From positions 450,051 through 514,050 of the forward strand of contig CAVQLK010000008.1 of the NCBI GenBank assembly GCA_963713355.1: a DNA stretch of 64,000 nucleotides, given 5' to 3'. Shown in pieces: positions 53,732-62,763 of this stretch. The notes under the pieces were generated by a model that made no database searches, had not been told where the DNA came from, and saw only the letters and a list, made by a program, of their open reading frames with translations. This DNA comes from FEN-1219 sp963713355 (GTDB lineage Bacteria; Pseudomonadota; Gammaproteobacteria; Steroidobacterales; Rariloculaceae). Position numbers and translations under genes: made by a program. Within the stretch, counting starts at the first letter, position 1. Every line of letters starts with the position of its first letter.

Positions 53732-53746
53732 TGGCACGGCGGTTGC
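53732..53746 (+). promoter_or_regulatory. Sigma-54 (-24/-12) promoter
   Basis: TGGCAC at 53732-53737, five bases, then TTGC at 53743-53746, preceded by T and followed by T, is a full match to the consensus TTGGCACG-N4-TTGCW. Transcription would start near 53758, about 16 bases before the permease ATG. Upstream at 53621-53634 lies TCCCG-AAAA-CGGGA, with a related ACGGGAC at 53586-53592, possible enhancer sites for a sigma-54 activator. Confidence 0.85.
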
Positions 53747-53773
53747 TAGTGCTCGAGCAACGACTGATCAGGG

Positions 53774-56284
53774 ATGTCGTGGATGCTACCCGGCCTGACG
53801 ATGGACCTTCGCTACGCCGCGCGGGCGCTGACGCGTAGCCCCGGCTTCACCGTCGCCGCGGTCGCGACGCTCGCGCTCGGTATCGGCGTCAACGCGGGCG
53901 TCTTCACGGTGCTGAACGGCGTGCTGTTTCGCGGCCTGCCGGCACCGGATGCGCACGAGCTCGTGGCGATCGCCCAGGCAGTCGAGGGTGGCGAAGAGCT
54001 CGCGACGAGCGGGATCGGCACCTTCTCGACGGCCGAGTACCGCGCATACCGAGACCAAGCTCGAACGCTCAGCGGTCTGCTCGCGCTCGGTACTCCAGCG
54101 GGGGAGACGACGCTTGGCGGCGACGCTCCGCAGCTCATCTACGGCGCCCTCGTCAGTTGCAATTACTTCGACGTGCTGCAGACGCCTCCGGCGCTCGGTC
54201 GAGCGTTCGCGAACGACGATTGCGAGCGTGGTGCCGCGCCCGTCGTCGTGCTCGGTCACGAGCTCTGGTCTACGACGTTCGCGGCGGACACCGGCATCGT
54301 GGGCCGCCCGATCGAGCTGAATCGCCAGGTGTTCACGGTCGTGGGTGTCGCGGCCGTAGGGACGGACGCCGGCAACTTCTTGCGGCTCGGCTATGTCGCG
54401 CCGTTCAGCACCGAGCCACTGCTCTCGAGCGGCCCGCCCCGCTACGACGACGACAGGCAACGCTGGTTGACGCTGACGGGCCGACGCGGCGACGGCATCA
54501 GTCTCCAGCAGGTCCGCGCCGAGCTCGCCGTCGTCGCAGCGCGGCTCGACGAGCTCGAGCCCGGCCAGTCGACGGCGCTCACAATCGAACGCGCGACATT
54601 GATGACGGTGCCGTTGTTGATGCGCGGACTCGCGATGGGTGCTGCGGCCGTGCTCATGACTGCGTTCGCCTTCATATTGCTGATCGCCTGCGCGAACGTT
54701 GCGAACCTGCTGCTGGTTCGCGGCACGGTGAAGAGCCAGGAGATCGGTATCCGCCTGTCGCTCGGCGCGAGCCGCGCGCGGGTGATTCGCCAGCTGTTGC
54801 TCGAAAGCTTGCTGCTGTCGGTCGCCGGAGGCGTGCTTGGCTCGGCGCTCGCGCTGTGGTCGTTTCAGGTGCTCGCTGCGCTCGCGGTGCCGGCGCTCGT
54901 CCCGCCGGAGCTCTCGTTCTCGTTCGCCTGGGACTTGAGCCCCGACTATCGCGTGCTGGCTTTTGCTGCGGCGTTGACGCTCGTGACGAGCGTGCTGTTC
55001 GGGCTCGCACCGGCGCTGCGTGCTTCCAAGCTCGATCTCGCCGGTGTCATCAAGCACGGCTCGGCGAGCGCGGGCAGCGATCGGCGCGGCCGGCGGCTGC
55101 GCGGGACGCTCGTCGGCCTGCAGGTGGCGCTCTGCATGGCATTGATGATCGGCGCAGGGCTGCTGCTGCGCGGCCTACAAGCTACGTACTCGGTCGACCC
55201 CGGCTTCGATTACCGCGACGTCGGCTACGTGTCGTTCGAAGGTCGTCTTGAATCGGCCGGCTATGGCCCGGAGCAGGCGGCGGCCTTCCAGCAGCGGCTG
55301 CTCGACGAGGTGCAAGCGTTGCCTAACGTCGTTGCGGCCGCATACGCCATGAGAGCGCCGCTGGCCGGCGACATGACGGGCACGCGAATTCGCCTCCCCG
55401 GCGATGGCCCGGACGACTACAGAGTAGGGGAAGAGAACCAAGTGAGGCCGGGCTTCTTCTCGGTGCTCGCGCTTCCGATCGTCAGCGGGCGCACCTTCAC
55501 CGACTCGGAGGTCGCGGGCACGCAGGATCGAGGCGGCACGCGTCCGGCGATCGTGACCGAAACGACAGCACGTAATCTTTGGCCCGAGGGCGGCGCTGTC
55601 GGCCGGACGTTCGTACGCGAAACGATCGCCGTAGAGAACGAGACGATCGTGCGGCGAGATGTCGTCTTGCAAGTCGTCGGCGTCGTGGCCGATGCGCAGC
55701 TGACGTCGCTGGGCACGGTCGACCCCTATTACGTCTACGAGCCCGGCGGAGCGTCCGCGTTGTTCGTCAAGAGCCGAGGCGATTTCGCCGCGACGGCAGC
55801 GAGCATCGGCGCCGTAGTGCGCGGGCTCGATCCCGCTCTAGCGCTGCGCGTGTTGCCCTTGGAGGCGAACATCGGCTGGTGGCGCGGCATCTCGGGCACG
55901 GTAACGGCGCTCGCCGCGGCCTTGGGCGTGCTGGCCCTCGTGTTGTCGGCTGTCGGTATCTACGGCGTCGTTGCGTACTCGGTCACGCGCCGCTATCGCG
56001 AGATCGGCATCCGCATGGCGTTCGGAGCGAACGTGCCCGACGTCGTGGGCATGGTCCTCCGCCAATCGCTGCGCCCTGTGGTCGTCGGCGCGCTCGTCGG
56101 GCTCGCGGCCGCGATTGCGGTGTCACGCGTGCTGTCGCGCGTTTTGTTCGGCGTGAGTCCGTCGGATGTCGTCGGTTTCGGCGGCGCGGCGTTGCTCGTG
56201 CTAGGCGTCGCGCTCACGGCCGCGGTGCTCGCGGTTCGGCCCGCCACACGAGCCGATCCGATCGAGGCGTTGCGCTACGAATAG
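53774..56284 (+). CDS. ADOP-type MacB/FtsX permease
   Basis: An 836-residue ABC-transporter permease of the duplicated orphan type. Each half has a MacB periplasmic core and FtsX membrane part: DLRYAARALTRSPGFTVAAV starts the first, with VLMTAFAFILLIACANVANL and KSQEIGIRLSLGASRARVI in the membrane part; the second has VSAVGIYGVVAYSVTRRYRE and IGIRMAFGANVPDVVGMVL. No ATPase is encoded nearby, as usual for the family. The ATG at 53774 was taken; 53783 and 53801 are alternatives and 53801 fits the common N-terminus. It sits under a sigma-54 promoter. Confidence 0.88.
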   Translation: MSWMLPGLTMDLRYAARALTRSPGFTVAAVATLALGIGVNAGVFTVLNGVLFRGLPAPDAHELVAIAQAVEGGEELATSGIGTFSTAEYRAYRDQARTLSGLLALGTPAGETTLGGDAPQLIYGALVSCNYFDVLQTPPALGRAFANDDCERGAAPVVVLGHELWSTTFAADTGIVGRPIELNRQVFTVVGVAAVGTDAGNFLRLGYVAPFSTEPLLSSGPPRYDDDRQRWLTLTGRRGDGISLQQVRAELAVVAARLDELEPGQSTALTIERATLMTVPLLMRGLAMGAAAVLMTAFAFILLIACANVANLLLVRGTVKSQEIGIRLSLGASRARVIRQLLLESLLLSVAGGVLGSALALWSFQVLAALAVPALVPPELSFSFAWDLSPDYRVLAFAAALTLVTSVLFGLAPALRASKLDLAGVIKHGSASAGSDRRGRRLRGTLVGLQVALCMALMIGAGLLLRGLQATYSVDPGFDYRDVGYVSFEGRLESAGYGPEQAAAFQQRLLDEVQALPNVVAAAYAMRAPLAGDMTGTRIRLPGDGPDDYRVGEENQVRPGFFSVLALPIVSGRTFTDSEVAGTQDRGGTRPAIVTETTARNLWPEGGAVGRTFVRETIAVENETIVRRDVVLQVVGVVADAQLTSLGTVDPYYVYEPGGASALFVKSRGDFAATAASIGAVVRGLDPALALRVLPLEANIGWWRGISGTVTALAAALGVLALVLSAVGIYGVVAYSVTRRYREIGIRMAFGANVPDVVGMVLRQSLRPVVVGALVGLAAAIAVSRVLSRVLFGVSPSDVVGFGGAALLVLGVALTAAVLAVRPATRADPIEALRYE

Positions 56285-57622
56285 CTAGAGAGATTTCCGC
56301 GGTTGCCGTGCCTGGATGGCCTCGAGGTAAGTGACAGCCATTGGCCGGTGTTTGTCCGTTTGCCGCGCACGCTCGAGGAACGGGACAGCGCCGTCGTAGT
56401 TCTGCTGGCTGTAGTGCGCGATGCCGAGCATCAGCTGCGCGCTGCCGGGATCTCGCAGCTCCCCCTTGTCGACGCCGCGCTGAACGGCCGCGATGGCCGC
56501 CGGCCAGTCCTTGCGTTGCGCCTGCACTTCGGCCAGCCGGACGAATAGGTCGCCGTTCGGAGCGAGCTCGGCCGCGCGCTGCAGCGGAGCGATGGACTGG
56601 TCGAGCTCGCCGGCCGCAATCCAACAGTTCGCGAGTTTCTCGTACAGCTTGTCGTCGAGCGTCATGATCTCTCGCTCGATTCCGGCTTCGAGCACCTGCG
56701 CGCCGCGATACGGCACGTCGTTGAAGACCAGCAGGTCGGCGAGCCGGCGGACGTCAGCATCCTCGGTCACGAGCCCCACGTTGTAGGCGAGCTGCATGAT
56801 GGCGAGGCCGTTCGGGTAGTCCTCGAGCTGAACGTAGACCGAAGATAGCTGCATCCAGTACGTCTTCTTGTCCGGCGCAGCCGCGATCAGCTGCTGCAAC
56901 ACGGGCACCGCCTCGCGGAATTCCTCGCGTTGCAGATACAGCGCGGACAGCATGGTGAGCCAGCTCTCGTTCGGCTTCGTTGGATCCATGAGCTCGACGG
57001 CTTTCTTCGCCGGCTCCACGGCCCGAGCCAGATCCTCGAGCTGGTAGTAGGCCATGGCGAGCAGGTAGTACGCAGCCGAGTTCGGCTTGACGGCCGTCTC
57101 GAACCATTCCTCGAGGGCCGCGGCACCTTCGCGCCACTTCTCTTCCTGAATGAAGAGCTGCGCGCGTTGATAGCGATGCTCGTCGATTTGCTGGGCGTTC
57201 AAGCCTCCGGAATCGATGGCTTTCTGGAGATGACCACGAGCTTCCTCGTACCGCTCCTGGGCATAAGAGATGTTGAACAGAATTCGCTCGACGGTACCGC
57301 GCTCGTAGGGGCTCAACTTGTCGAGCGTCAGCGTGCCGATCCTTTGGCCGGCCTCTGAATACTTCTCCATGTTCAGAAGCTCGATGGCTTCATTGAGAAT
57401 CTTGCCCGTCTGCGCGTCGATGCTCGTCGACTGCGCCGCGGCCTCGGCATCGGCCTCCTCACCGCCGCCGCTGCGGGCACCGGCTCGGCTCGTTCCTTCC
57501 TGCCCGACGTTTTGTCCCTGGCCCGGCTGCTGGCCGAAGGCCGTCGCTGCGAGCGACAGGCTCACCGAGAATGCGATGCCCTTCAGAAACCGATGCAATG
57601 ACCCGCCGGCTCGCTGTTGCAT
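56285..57622 (-). CDS. TPR protein of a TonB operon
   Basis: A 445-residue exported protein with a signal peptide (FLKGIAFSVSLSLAATAFGQ), a Gly/Ala/Glu-rich linker to about 65 and about nine TPR-like units to the end (ILNEAIELLNMEKYSEAGQR, AYYLLAMAYYQLEDLARAVE, WLTMLSALYLQREEFREAVP, AQLMLGIAHYSQQNYDGAVP). Proteins of this type follow tonB in several gammaproteobacteria and are thought to support TonB-driven transport. It begins 46 bases after the TonB gene and ends next to the convergent permease gene. Confidence 0.8.
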   Translation of the reverse strand: MQQRAGGSLHRFLKGIAFSVSLSLAATAFGQQPGQGQNVGQEGTSRAGARSGGGEEADAEAAAQSTSIDAQTGKILNEAIELLNMEKYSEAGQRIGTLTLDKLSPYERGTVERILFNISYAQERYEEARGHLQKAIDSGGLNAQQIDEHRYQRAQLFIQEEKWREGAAALEEWFETAVKPNSAAYYLLAMAYYQLEDLARAVEPAKKAVELMDPTKPNESWLTMLSALYLQREEFREAVPVLQQLIAAAPDKKTYWMQLSSVYVQLEDYPNGLAIMQLAYNVGLVTEDADVRRLADLLVFNDVPYRGAQVLEAGIEREIMTLDDKLYEKLANCWIAAGELDQSIAPLQRAAELAPNGDLFVRLAEVQAQRKDWPAAIAAVQRGVDKGELRDPGSAQLMLGIAHYSQQNYDGAVPFLERARQTDKHRPMAVTYLEAIQARQPRKSL

Positions 57623-57668
57623 GGGTTTTTTCTCCGGAGTTTCGGACGAACCCGTCGATCGCGTGTGC

Positions 57669-58271
57669 TTACTGTTCGAGTTGGAAGCGAATGATCGTCT
57701 GAACGCCGACGCGCTCGACGGCGACGCCGGCGTCGACCTTGGGGTTGTAGCGCCAGCGCGCGATCGCCTTCAGCGCCGCGTCGTCGAAGATGTTCCTCGG
57801 CTCCGCGTTGACGACGATGGCGTCCTTCACGGTGCCGGTCGCCGTGATCGTGAACTGCACCTGCACCCAGCCTTCGAGCCCGCGGCTCAGCGCGCGCGGC
57901 GGATAGTCGGGGTTGATGCGCACCAGCGGGATGACGTCGCGGTCCGAGCCCGCCGACATCGACATCCGCGACATGGCGCCGCGCGCGTCGACGATGGGGG
58001 TCAGCGAGGCGACGTTGTTGTCGATGCCTCCGGCCGAGAACGCGATGCGCGGCGTTTCCGGCGTCGGCGGCGGGCGCTCGCGCTCGACCTTCTCGTCGCG
58101 CTTCGTCGCGACCTCGGTGTCACGGCGCATCCGCGAGAACTCGATACGCGCGGCCTGGACAGTGTCACCGACGTCGAACGACGTCGTGACGAGGCTCCAG
58201 AGCAACCAGAACATCGACGCGGTGAACGTCGCGCCGGCCAATGCTGCGATGGGGATCCTCAGTGCGTGCAT
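57669..58271 (-). CDS. tonB: Energy-transducing protein TonB
   Basis: A 200-residue TonB. One membrane anchor (IPIAALAGATFTASMFWLL) precedes a charged and Pro-containing periplasmic linker and the C-terminal domain (PLVRINPDYPPRALSRGLEG, VQVQFTITATGTVKDAIVVN, FDDAALKAIARWRYNPKVDA). It transmits the proton gradient to outer-membrane receptors such as the one at 42.3-45.6 kb. The ExbB/ExbD partners are not in the window. The start at 58271 opens the anchor; the linker is shorter than in E. coli TonB. Confidence 0.88.
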   Translation of the reverse strand: MHALRIPIAALAGATFTASMFWLLWSLVTTSFDVGDTVQAARIEFSRMRRDTEVATKRDEKVERERPPPTPETPRIAFSAGGIDNNVASLTPIVDARGAMSRMSMSAGSDRDVIPLVRINPDYPPRALSRGLEGWVQVQFTITATGTVKDAIVVNAEPRNIFDDAALKAIARWRYNPKVDAGVAVERVGVQTIIRFQLEQ

Positions 58272-58309
58272 GGCGGTAACCTCCACGTCTATACATGCCA
58301 GTTAAAGGC

Positions 58310-58339
58310 ATCGTAGCCTTGCGGTTAAAGGTACGTCAA
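58310..58339 (-). promoter_or_regulatory. Probable sigma-70 promoter of tonB
   Basis: On the minus strand TTGACG (complement of 58334-58339) and TACGAT (complement of 58310-58315) are separated by 18 bases, 39 bases upstream of the ATG. Two CCTTTAAC copies nearby, one inside the spacer, could be a regulator site. Confidence 0.5.
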
Positions 58340-58435
58340 CGCAGGCGGCGCAGTTCGTACCGTCGGGTCCGTTTGAAGTGTGCGTCGCCATCGCGGCGCC
58401 CGAACAGACGAGCCGCGTGCTACGCTCGCCTGCCG

Positions 58436-59376
58436 ATGCAACCCAGAAAGCTCGGCCACTCCGAACTCCGCGTCACGCCGCTCGCCTTGGGCGGCAATGT
58501 GTTCGGCTGGACGGCCGACGAGCCGACCTCGTTCGCGATCCTCGACGCGTTCGTTGCGCTCGGGGGTAACGCGATCGATACCGCGGACGGCTATTCGTAC
58601 TGGGTGCCTGGGCACCATGGCGGCGAGAGCGAGACCGTGATCGGTCGATGGCTCGAGAAGCGTGGCCGGCGCGACGACGTCGTCATCGGCACGAAAGTCG
58701 GCTGGTGGGAGAAGCGCAAGGGGCTCAAGCGCCAGAACATCATCGAGGGCTGCGAGGAATCGCTGCAAAGGCTCGGCGTCGACACGATCGATCTCTACTG
58801 GCTGCATCGAGACGACGAAGAGACCGCACCCGACGAGTATCTCGGTGCGCTCGACACGCTCGCTGAAAGCCGGCAAAGTCCGCGCCGTCGGCGCGTCGAA
58901 TTTCGGCGTCGCAGCGCTTCGAGGCCGCGCTGCAGCGCAGCAAGCGCAAGAGCCTGGTCTCGTTCGTCGCGCAGCAACCCGAGTACAGCCTGCTCAATCG
59001 CGACATCGAAAAGAATCTCATGCCGCTGTGCGCGCGCGAGGACATCGGCATCCTGCCGTACTACCCGCTCGCGAGCGGCTTCTTGACGGGCAAGTACCGC
59101 TCGGCCGCCGACAAGACGAAGAGCGTGCGCGGCGGTAGCGCCGTCAAGCACCTCGAAAGCAAGGGCAAGCCCGTGCTCGCGGCGCTCGACGCTGTAGCCG
59201 CGCGGCACGGCGCGACCTGCGCGCAGGTCGCGCTCGCATGGATCATGACGAAGCCTGCCATCGCGGCGCCGATTGCGAGCGCGACCTCCGTCGCGCAGAT
59301 CACGGAGCTCATGGGTGCGCTCGAGCTCACGCTTTCGGCCGACGACGTCACAGAGCTCGACCAGGCAAGCGCATGA
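58436..59376 (+). pseudogene. Aldo/keto reductase gene with two frameshifts
   Basis: A NADPH-type aldo/keto reductase of about 313 residues, read in three pieces. From ATG 58436: LGHSELRVTPLALGGNVFGW and the catalytic DTADGYSYW with VIGTKVGWWEKRKGLKRQNI. At about 58860 the family sequence moves to a second frame (AGKVRAVGASNFGVAALR), and at about 58920 to a third (KRKSLVSFVAQQPEYSLLNR, then YPLASGFLTGKYRSA and ARHGATCAQVALAWIM). All landmark motifs remain, so the shifts may be sequence errors. Its stop overlaps the next gene's start (ATGA). Confidence 0.8.
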
Positions 59377-60158
59377 AACGGGTCGTCTCGGCCGCGTGGA
59401 TCTTGCTGTGCTGCGCGCGTGCCGAGGCGTGTCGCGCAAGCGCGCCGAGCAGCGCAATCCGTTCGAAGGCGACGAGGTGGCGATCCGCGCCGGCGCTTCG
59501 CTGTTCGCCGCGCGCTGCGCCCTCTGCCACGGACCCGATGCGAAAGGCCAGCTCGGCCCCGATCTCACGCAGCGCTGGGCGCGCGGCGAGACCGACGAGA
59601 GCGCGTTCCTGATCGTCCGCAACGGCGTGCCCGGCAGCAGCATGCCGCCGAACTCTGCGCCCGATAACGAGATTTGGGCCATCGTCGCTCATCTACGCAG
59701 CATCAGCGTCATGCCCCGACTGCAAAGCACGGGCGACGCGAGCCGCGGCCGCGCCGTGTTCGCGAGTGAGTGCGTCGGCTGTCATCAGGTGCGCGGCGAG
59801 GGTGGCGCGCTCGGCCCGAACCTCACGAGCATCGGCGCGGCACGCTCGCGCGCCGCGTTGACGGCCGCCGTGCGCGATCCGAGCGCCTCCGTCGCGCTCG
59901 GCTTTCGCGGCGTCACGGTCGAGACGCTGCGCGGCGAGCGCGTCGAAGGCGCAATCAAGAGCGAGGACGCGTTCTCGCTGCAAGTCGTCACCGTCGACGG
60001 CGAGTTGCGCGCCTTTCGGAAGAGCGAGCTCCGCGAGCTTACGCGCAGCACGGAATCGTTGATGCCGGCCTTCGACGCGAGTCGCTTGAACGATGCGCGC
60101 TTTCGAAGATTTGCTCGCGTATCTCGGCACTCTGCGCGGAGCGCAGGCGAACCCATGA
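59373..60158 (+). pseudogene. Diheme cytochrome c gene with two frameshifts
   Basis: A periplasmic c-type cytochrome with two heme sites, CALCH (in AARCALCHGPDAKGQLGPDL) and CVGCH (in ASECVGCHQVRGEGGALGPN), followed by a domain typical of PQQ-dehydrogenase partners (VALGFRGVTVETLRGERVEG). The signal peptide (MKRVVSAAWILLCCARAEA) is in one frame, the heme part in another, so there is an indel near 59430. Near 60096 the end shifts again to AFEDLLAYLGTLRGAQANP. It overlaps both neighbours by ATGA and would carry electrons from the PQQ enzyme downstream. Confidence 0.75.
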
Positions 60159-61802
60159 GGCCCGAATTCATGAGAAGAGTGCCGATGCGTTGGTTTTCGA
60201 TTCCGGCCGCATTCGCTGACCGCTTCCACCGCGCTCGCGCAGACAGCGGAGGGCCCGGCGTCCGGCGTCACGGCCGCCGACATCGAAGCGGGGCTTGCGG
60301 ACCCGACGCGCTGGGTCACGTTTTCCGGTGACTACAGCGGCGCGCGGCACAGCCCGCTCAGACAGATCACGCCGCGCAACGTGGATCGGCTGAAGGCCCG
60401 CTGGACGTTCCAATCCGGCACCTATGCGCGCGGGCGCGGCTTCGAGACGACGCCGCTCGCGCTCGACGGCGTGCTGTACGTGACGGGCCCGAACGGCTAC
60501 GCCTGGGCCCTCGACGCGCGGACGGGCCGGCCGTTCTGGGAGTATCGGCGCACGCTGCCGGACGATCTCACGTACGGTGCCAGCGCGCCCGTGAACCGGG
60601 GCTTCGCTATCTTGGGCGAGCGGCTGTTCCTCGTCTCGCAGGACGCGCACTTGACCGCGCTCGATCGTCGCTCCGGCGTCGTGCTCTGGGACGTCGAGCT
60701 CGCGGACTATCGCATCGGCTACGCGGCGACACTGGCGCCGCTCGTCGTCGACGACAAGGTCATCGTCGGCATCTCGGGCGGCGAATATCCGACGCGCGGC
60801 TTCGTCGATGCCTACGATCCCGCGACCGGCGCGCAGATCTGGCGCTTGTACACGGTGCCCGCACCCGGCGAGCCCGGCAGCGACACCTGGCCGAACACGG
60901 AGAGCGCGGCGCGCGGCGGCGGCGGGACGTGGATGACGGGCAGCTACGACCCGAGCCTCGGCTTGCTCTATTGGGGCACGGGCAATCCGAACCCCACCTT
61001 TTACGGCCCGGATCGCCAGGGAGACAATCTTTATACGGACTCATTGCTCGCGATCGAGGCGGCCACCGGCAAGCTGCGCTGGCACTATCAATTCACGCCG
61101 CACGACACCCACGACTGGGACTCGAACCATGTGCCCGTGCAGGCGACGCTGCCGTGGAACGGCGGCGAACGGCGCGTCGTCATGGTCGCGAATCGCAACG
61201 GCTTCTTCTACGTCATCGATCGCGTGACGGGCGAGCTGTTGCTCGGCAAGCCCTATACGGCGACGACGTGGGCGCGCGAGATCGGCGCGGACGGCCGGCC
61301 GATCGTGCTGAACGACGACGGCAGCGCCGGTTGCTTACCCGACGCGTGGGGCAGCACGAACTTCAATCCGCCGTCGTACGACCCGAGGCTCCGGCTGTTC
61401 TTCGTCAGCGCCCGCGAGACGTGCGCGACGTTCCACGGTGAGGAGCCGCAATTCGTGCCGGGGCAGAATACGGCCGGCGGCGTCGTGTGGGCCGATCGGG
61501 ACAAGGCTTTCGGCGCGCTGCGCGCGATCGACGTCCTTACGGGCGAGATCGAATGGGAATTCCGCTACCCGCAGCCGAATCTGGCCGGCGTCATGAGCAC
61601 GGCGTCGGGGCTCGTGTTCACGGGCGATCAGGAAGGCAACTTCATCGCGTTCGACTCGGCGAGCGGCGAGGAGCTCTGGCACTACCAGACCGGCACGTCG
61701 ATCTGGGGCGCCGCCGCGATGACCTACATGCTCGACGGCCGCCAGCAGGTGCTGATCCCGTCAGGCTCGGTGCTGTTCTCGTTCGCGCTGCCCGAGAACT
61801 GA
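60155..61802 (+). pseudogene. PQQ-dependent dehydrogenase gene with one frameshift
   Basis: A quinoprotein of about 549 residues. ATG 60155 begins MRPEFMRRVPMRWFSIPAAFA, but the rest of the signal peptide (LTASTALAQTAEGPASGVTA) is in another frame, so one base is missing near 60217. The propeller is otherwise intact: SGDYSGARHSPLRQITPRNV, WALDARTGRPFWEYRR, GRPFWEYRRTLPDDLTYGAS, LEAATGKLRWHYQF-type LLAIEAATGKLRWHYQFTP, DTHDWDSNHVPVQ. No cytochrome domain is fused, in contrast to the enzyme at 30.9 kb; the cytochrome c just upstream is the likely acceptor. Confidence 0.82.
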
Positions 61803-61807
61803 ACGCG

Positions 61808-62500
61808 CTACTTCAGCTCGAGCTCGACGAGCTCGATACGTGTCGTACCGACGTTGCGCACGGCGCGCGTCGTTCCCGATTCCTGCCAGTAGAGCTCGCC
61901 GTGGCGCGGCGCCATCGATCGATCCGGCGCGCCGGCAACGCTTTCCACGAGCTCGCCGCCCTCGACGACGACGCGGATGCCGGGCGCGCCCTGCGTGATG
62001 GCGGGGGCCGCTTGCCCGGGCTCGAGCACCAGCCGCCACGCGCGTACCCGCTCGTTATCGAGCACTTGCGTGTAGCCTTGCGCGCGCACGCCCGGCGAGA
62101 ACCCGCGGGCGCCTGCATGCAACAGCTGCACGACGACGTTGTGGAATGCCGACTCGCCTTGCACGGCGACCGTGTGCACGATCGGGTCGCGCGCGTACGG
62201 CGTGAACGTGACGGTGCCGCGCGGTTGGCCAGGCCGAGCGATCGGTTCCGCCCCGAGAGTCTGATTCGTGCGGGCCGAGTCGCTCATGAGCACCGCGATG
62301 GTGTCGAGCGAATGGCGGTGGTAGCCGGAGTTGCGTTGCGGCGGGATGAGCACGTTCAGCACCGTGACGTACTCGTTGCTGAACACGGGGACATGGTACG
62401 ACGTGGCCTCGACGGGCACGACGACCGGCGGGCCGCTCTGTGCGGCGGCGAGCGGCACGTAGGCGAGCACGACCAACGAGCAGAGCAACCGACGCGCCAT
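61808..62500 (-). CDS. Cupin-like exported protein
   Basis: A 230-residue protein with a signal peptide (RLLCSLVVLAYVPLAAAQ) and two cupin-type halves: VLNVLIPPQRNSGYHRHSLD with metal-type His pair, and WRLVLEPGQAAPAITQGAPG with IRVVVEGGELVESVAG in the second. It ends VGTTRIELVELELK. A small-molecule binding or isomerase-like function is possible, but no reaction is inferred. It converges on the PQQ dehydrogenase gene with five bases between stops. Confidence 0.75.
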   Translation of the reverse strand: MARRLLCSLVVLAYVPLAAAQSGPPVVVPVEATSYHVPVFSNEYVTVLNVLIPPQRNSGYHRHSLDTIAVLMSDSARTNQTLGAEPIARPGQPRGTVTFTPYARDPIVHTVAVQGESAFHNVVVQLLHAGARGFSPGVRAQGYTQVLDNERVRAWRLVLEPGQAAPAITQGAPGIRVVVEGGELVESVAGAPDRSMAPRHGELYWQESGTTRAVRNVGTTRIELVELELK

Positions 62501-62556
62501 GGCACCCTTCCGGAGCAAACGCTCGCATGATAGCGCGCCGAGCGCCGCACTCGACG

Positions 62557-62735
62557 TCATGCGACGACGAGGTTGCGGCCGCCGTTCTTCGCTTCGTAGA
62601 GCCGCACGTCGGCGCGATTCAGAAGCCGCTCCGGATGTGTCGGCTCGGTAGTCGGCGATACGGAAGCTGATCGTCACGCCAGCGCTGATCGTGAAAAGCC
62701 CCGGCCGCAGTATTTCCGGCCGCGGTTTCATGCCG
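62557..62735 (-). pseudogene. C-terminal remnant of a GGDEF domain
   Basis: On the minus strand, ILRPGLFTISAGVTISFRIA is read in one frame and, after one shift, HPERLLNRADVRLYEAKNGG with RNLVVA and a stop in another. This is the last third of a diguanylate cyclase domain (the SAGVTI strand, then the RADxxLYxAKxxGRN helix). The GGDEF signature itself and everything before it are missing, because the next gene starts to be read at 62764. The remaining bases between 62501 and 62556 contain no gene. Confidence 0.7.
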
Positions 62736-62763
62736 CGGACGATAACAGGCGGCGCTCAGTCCG

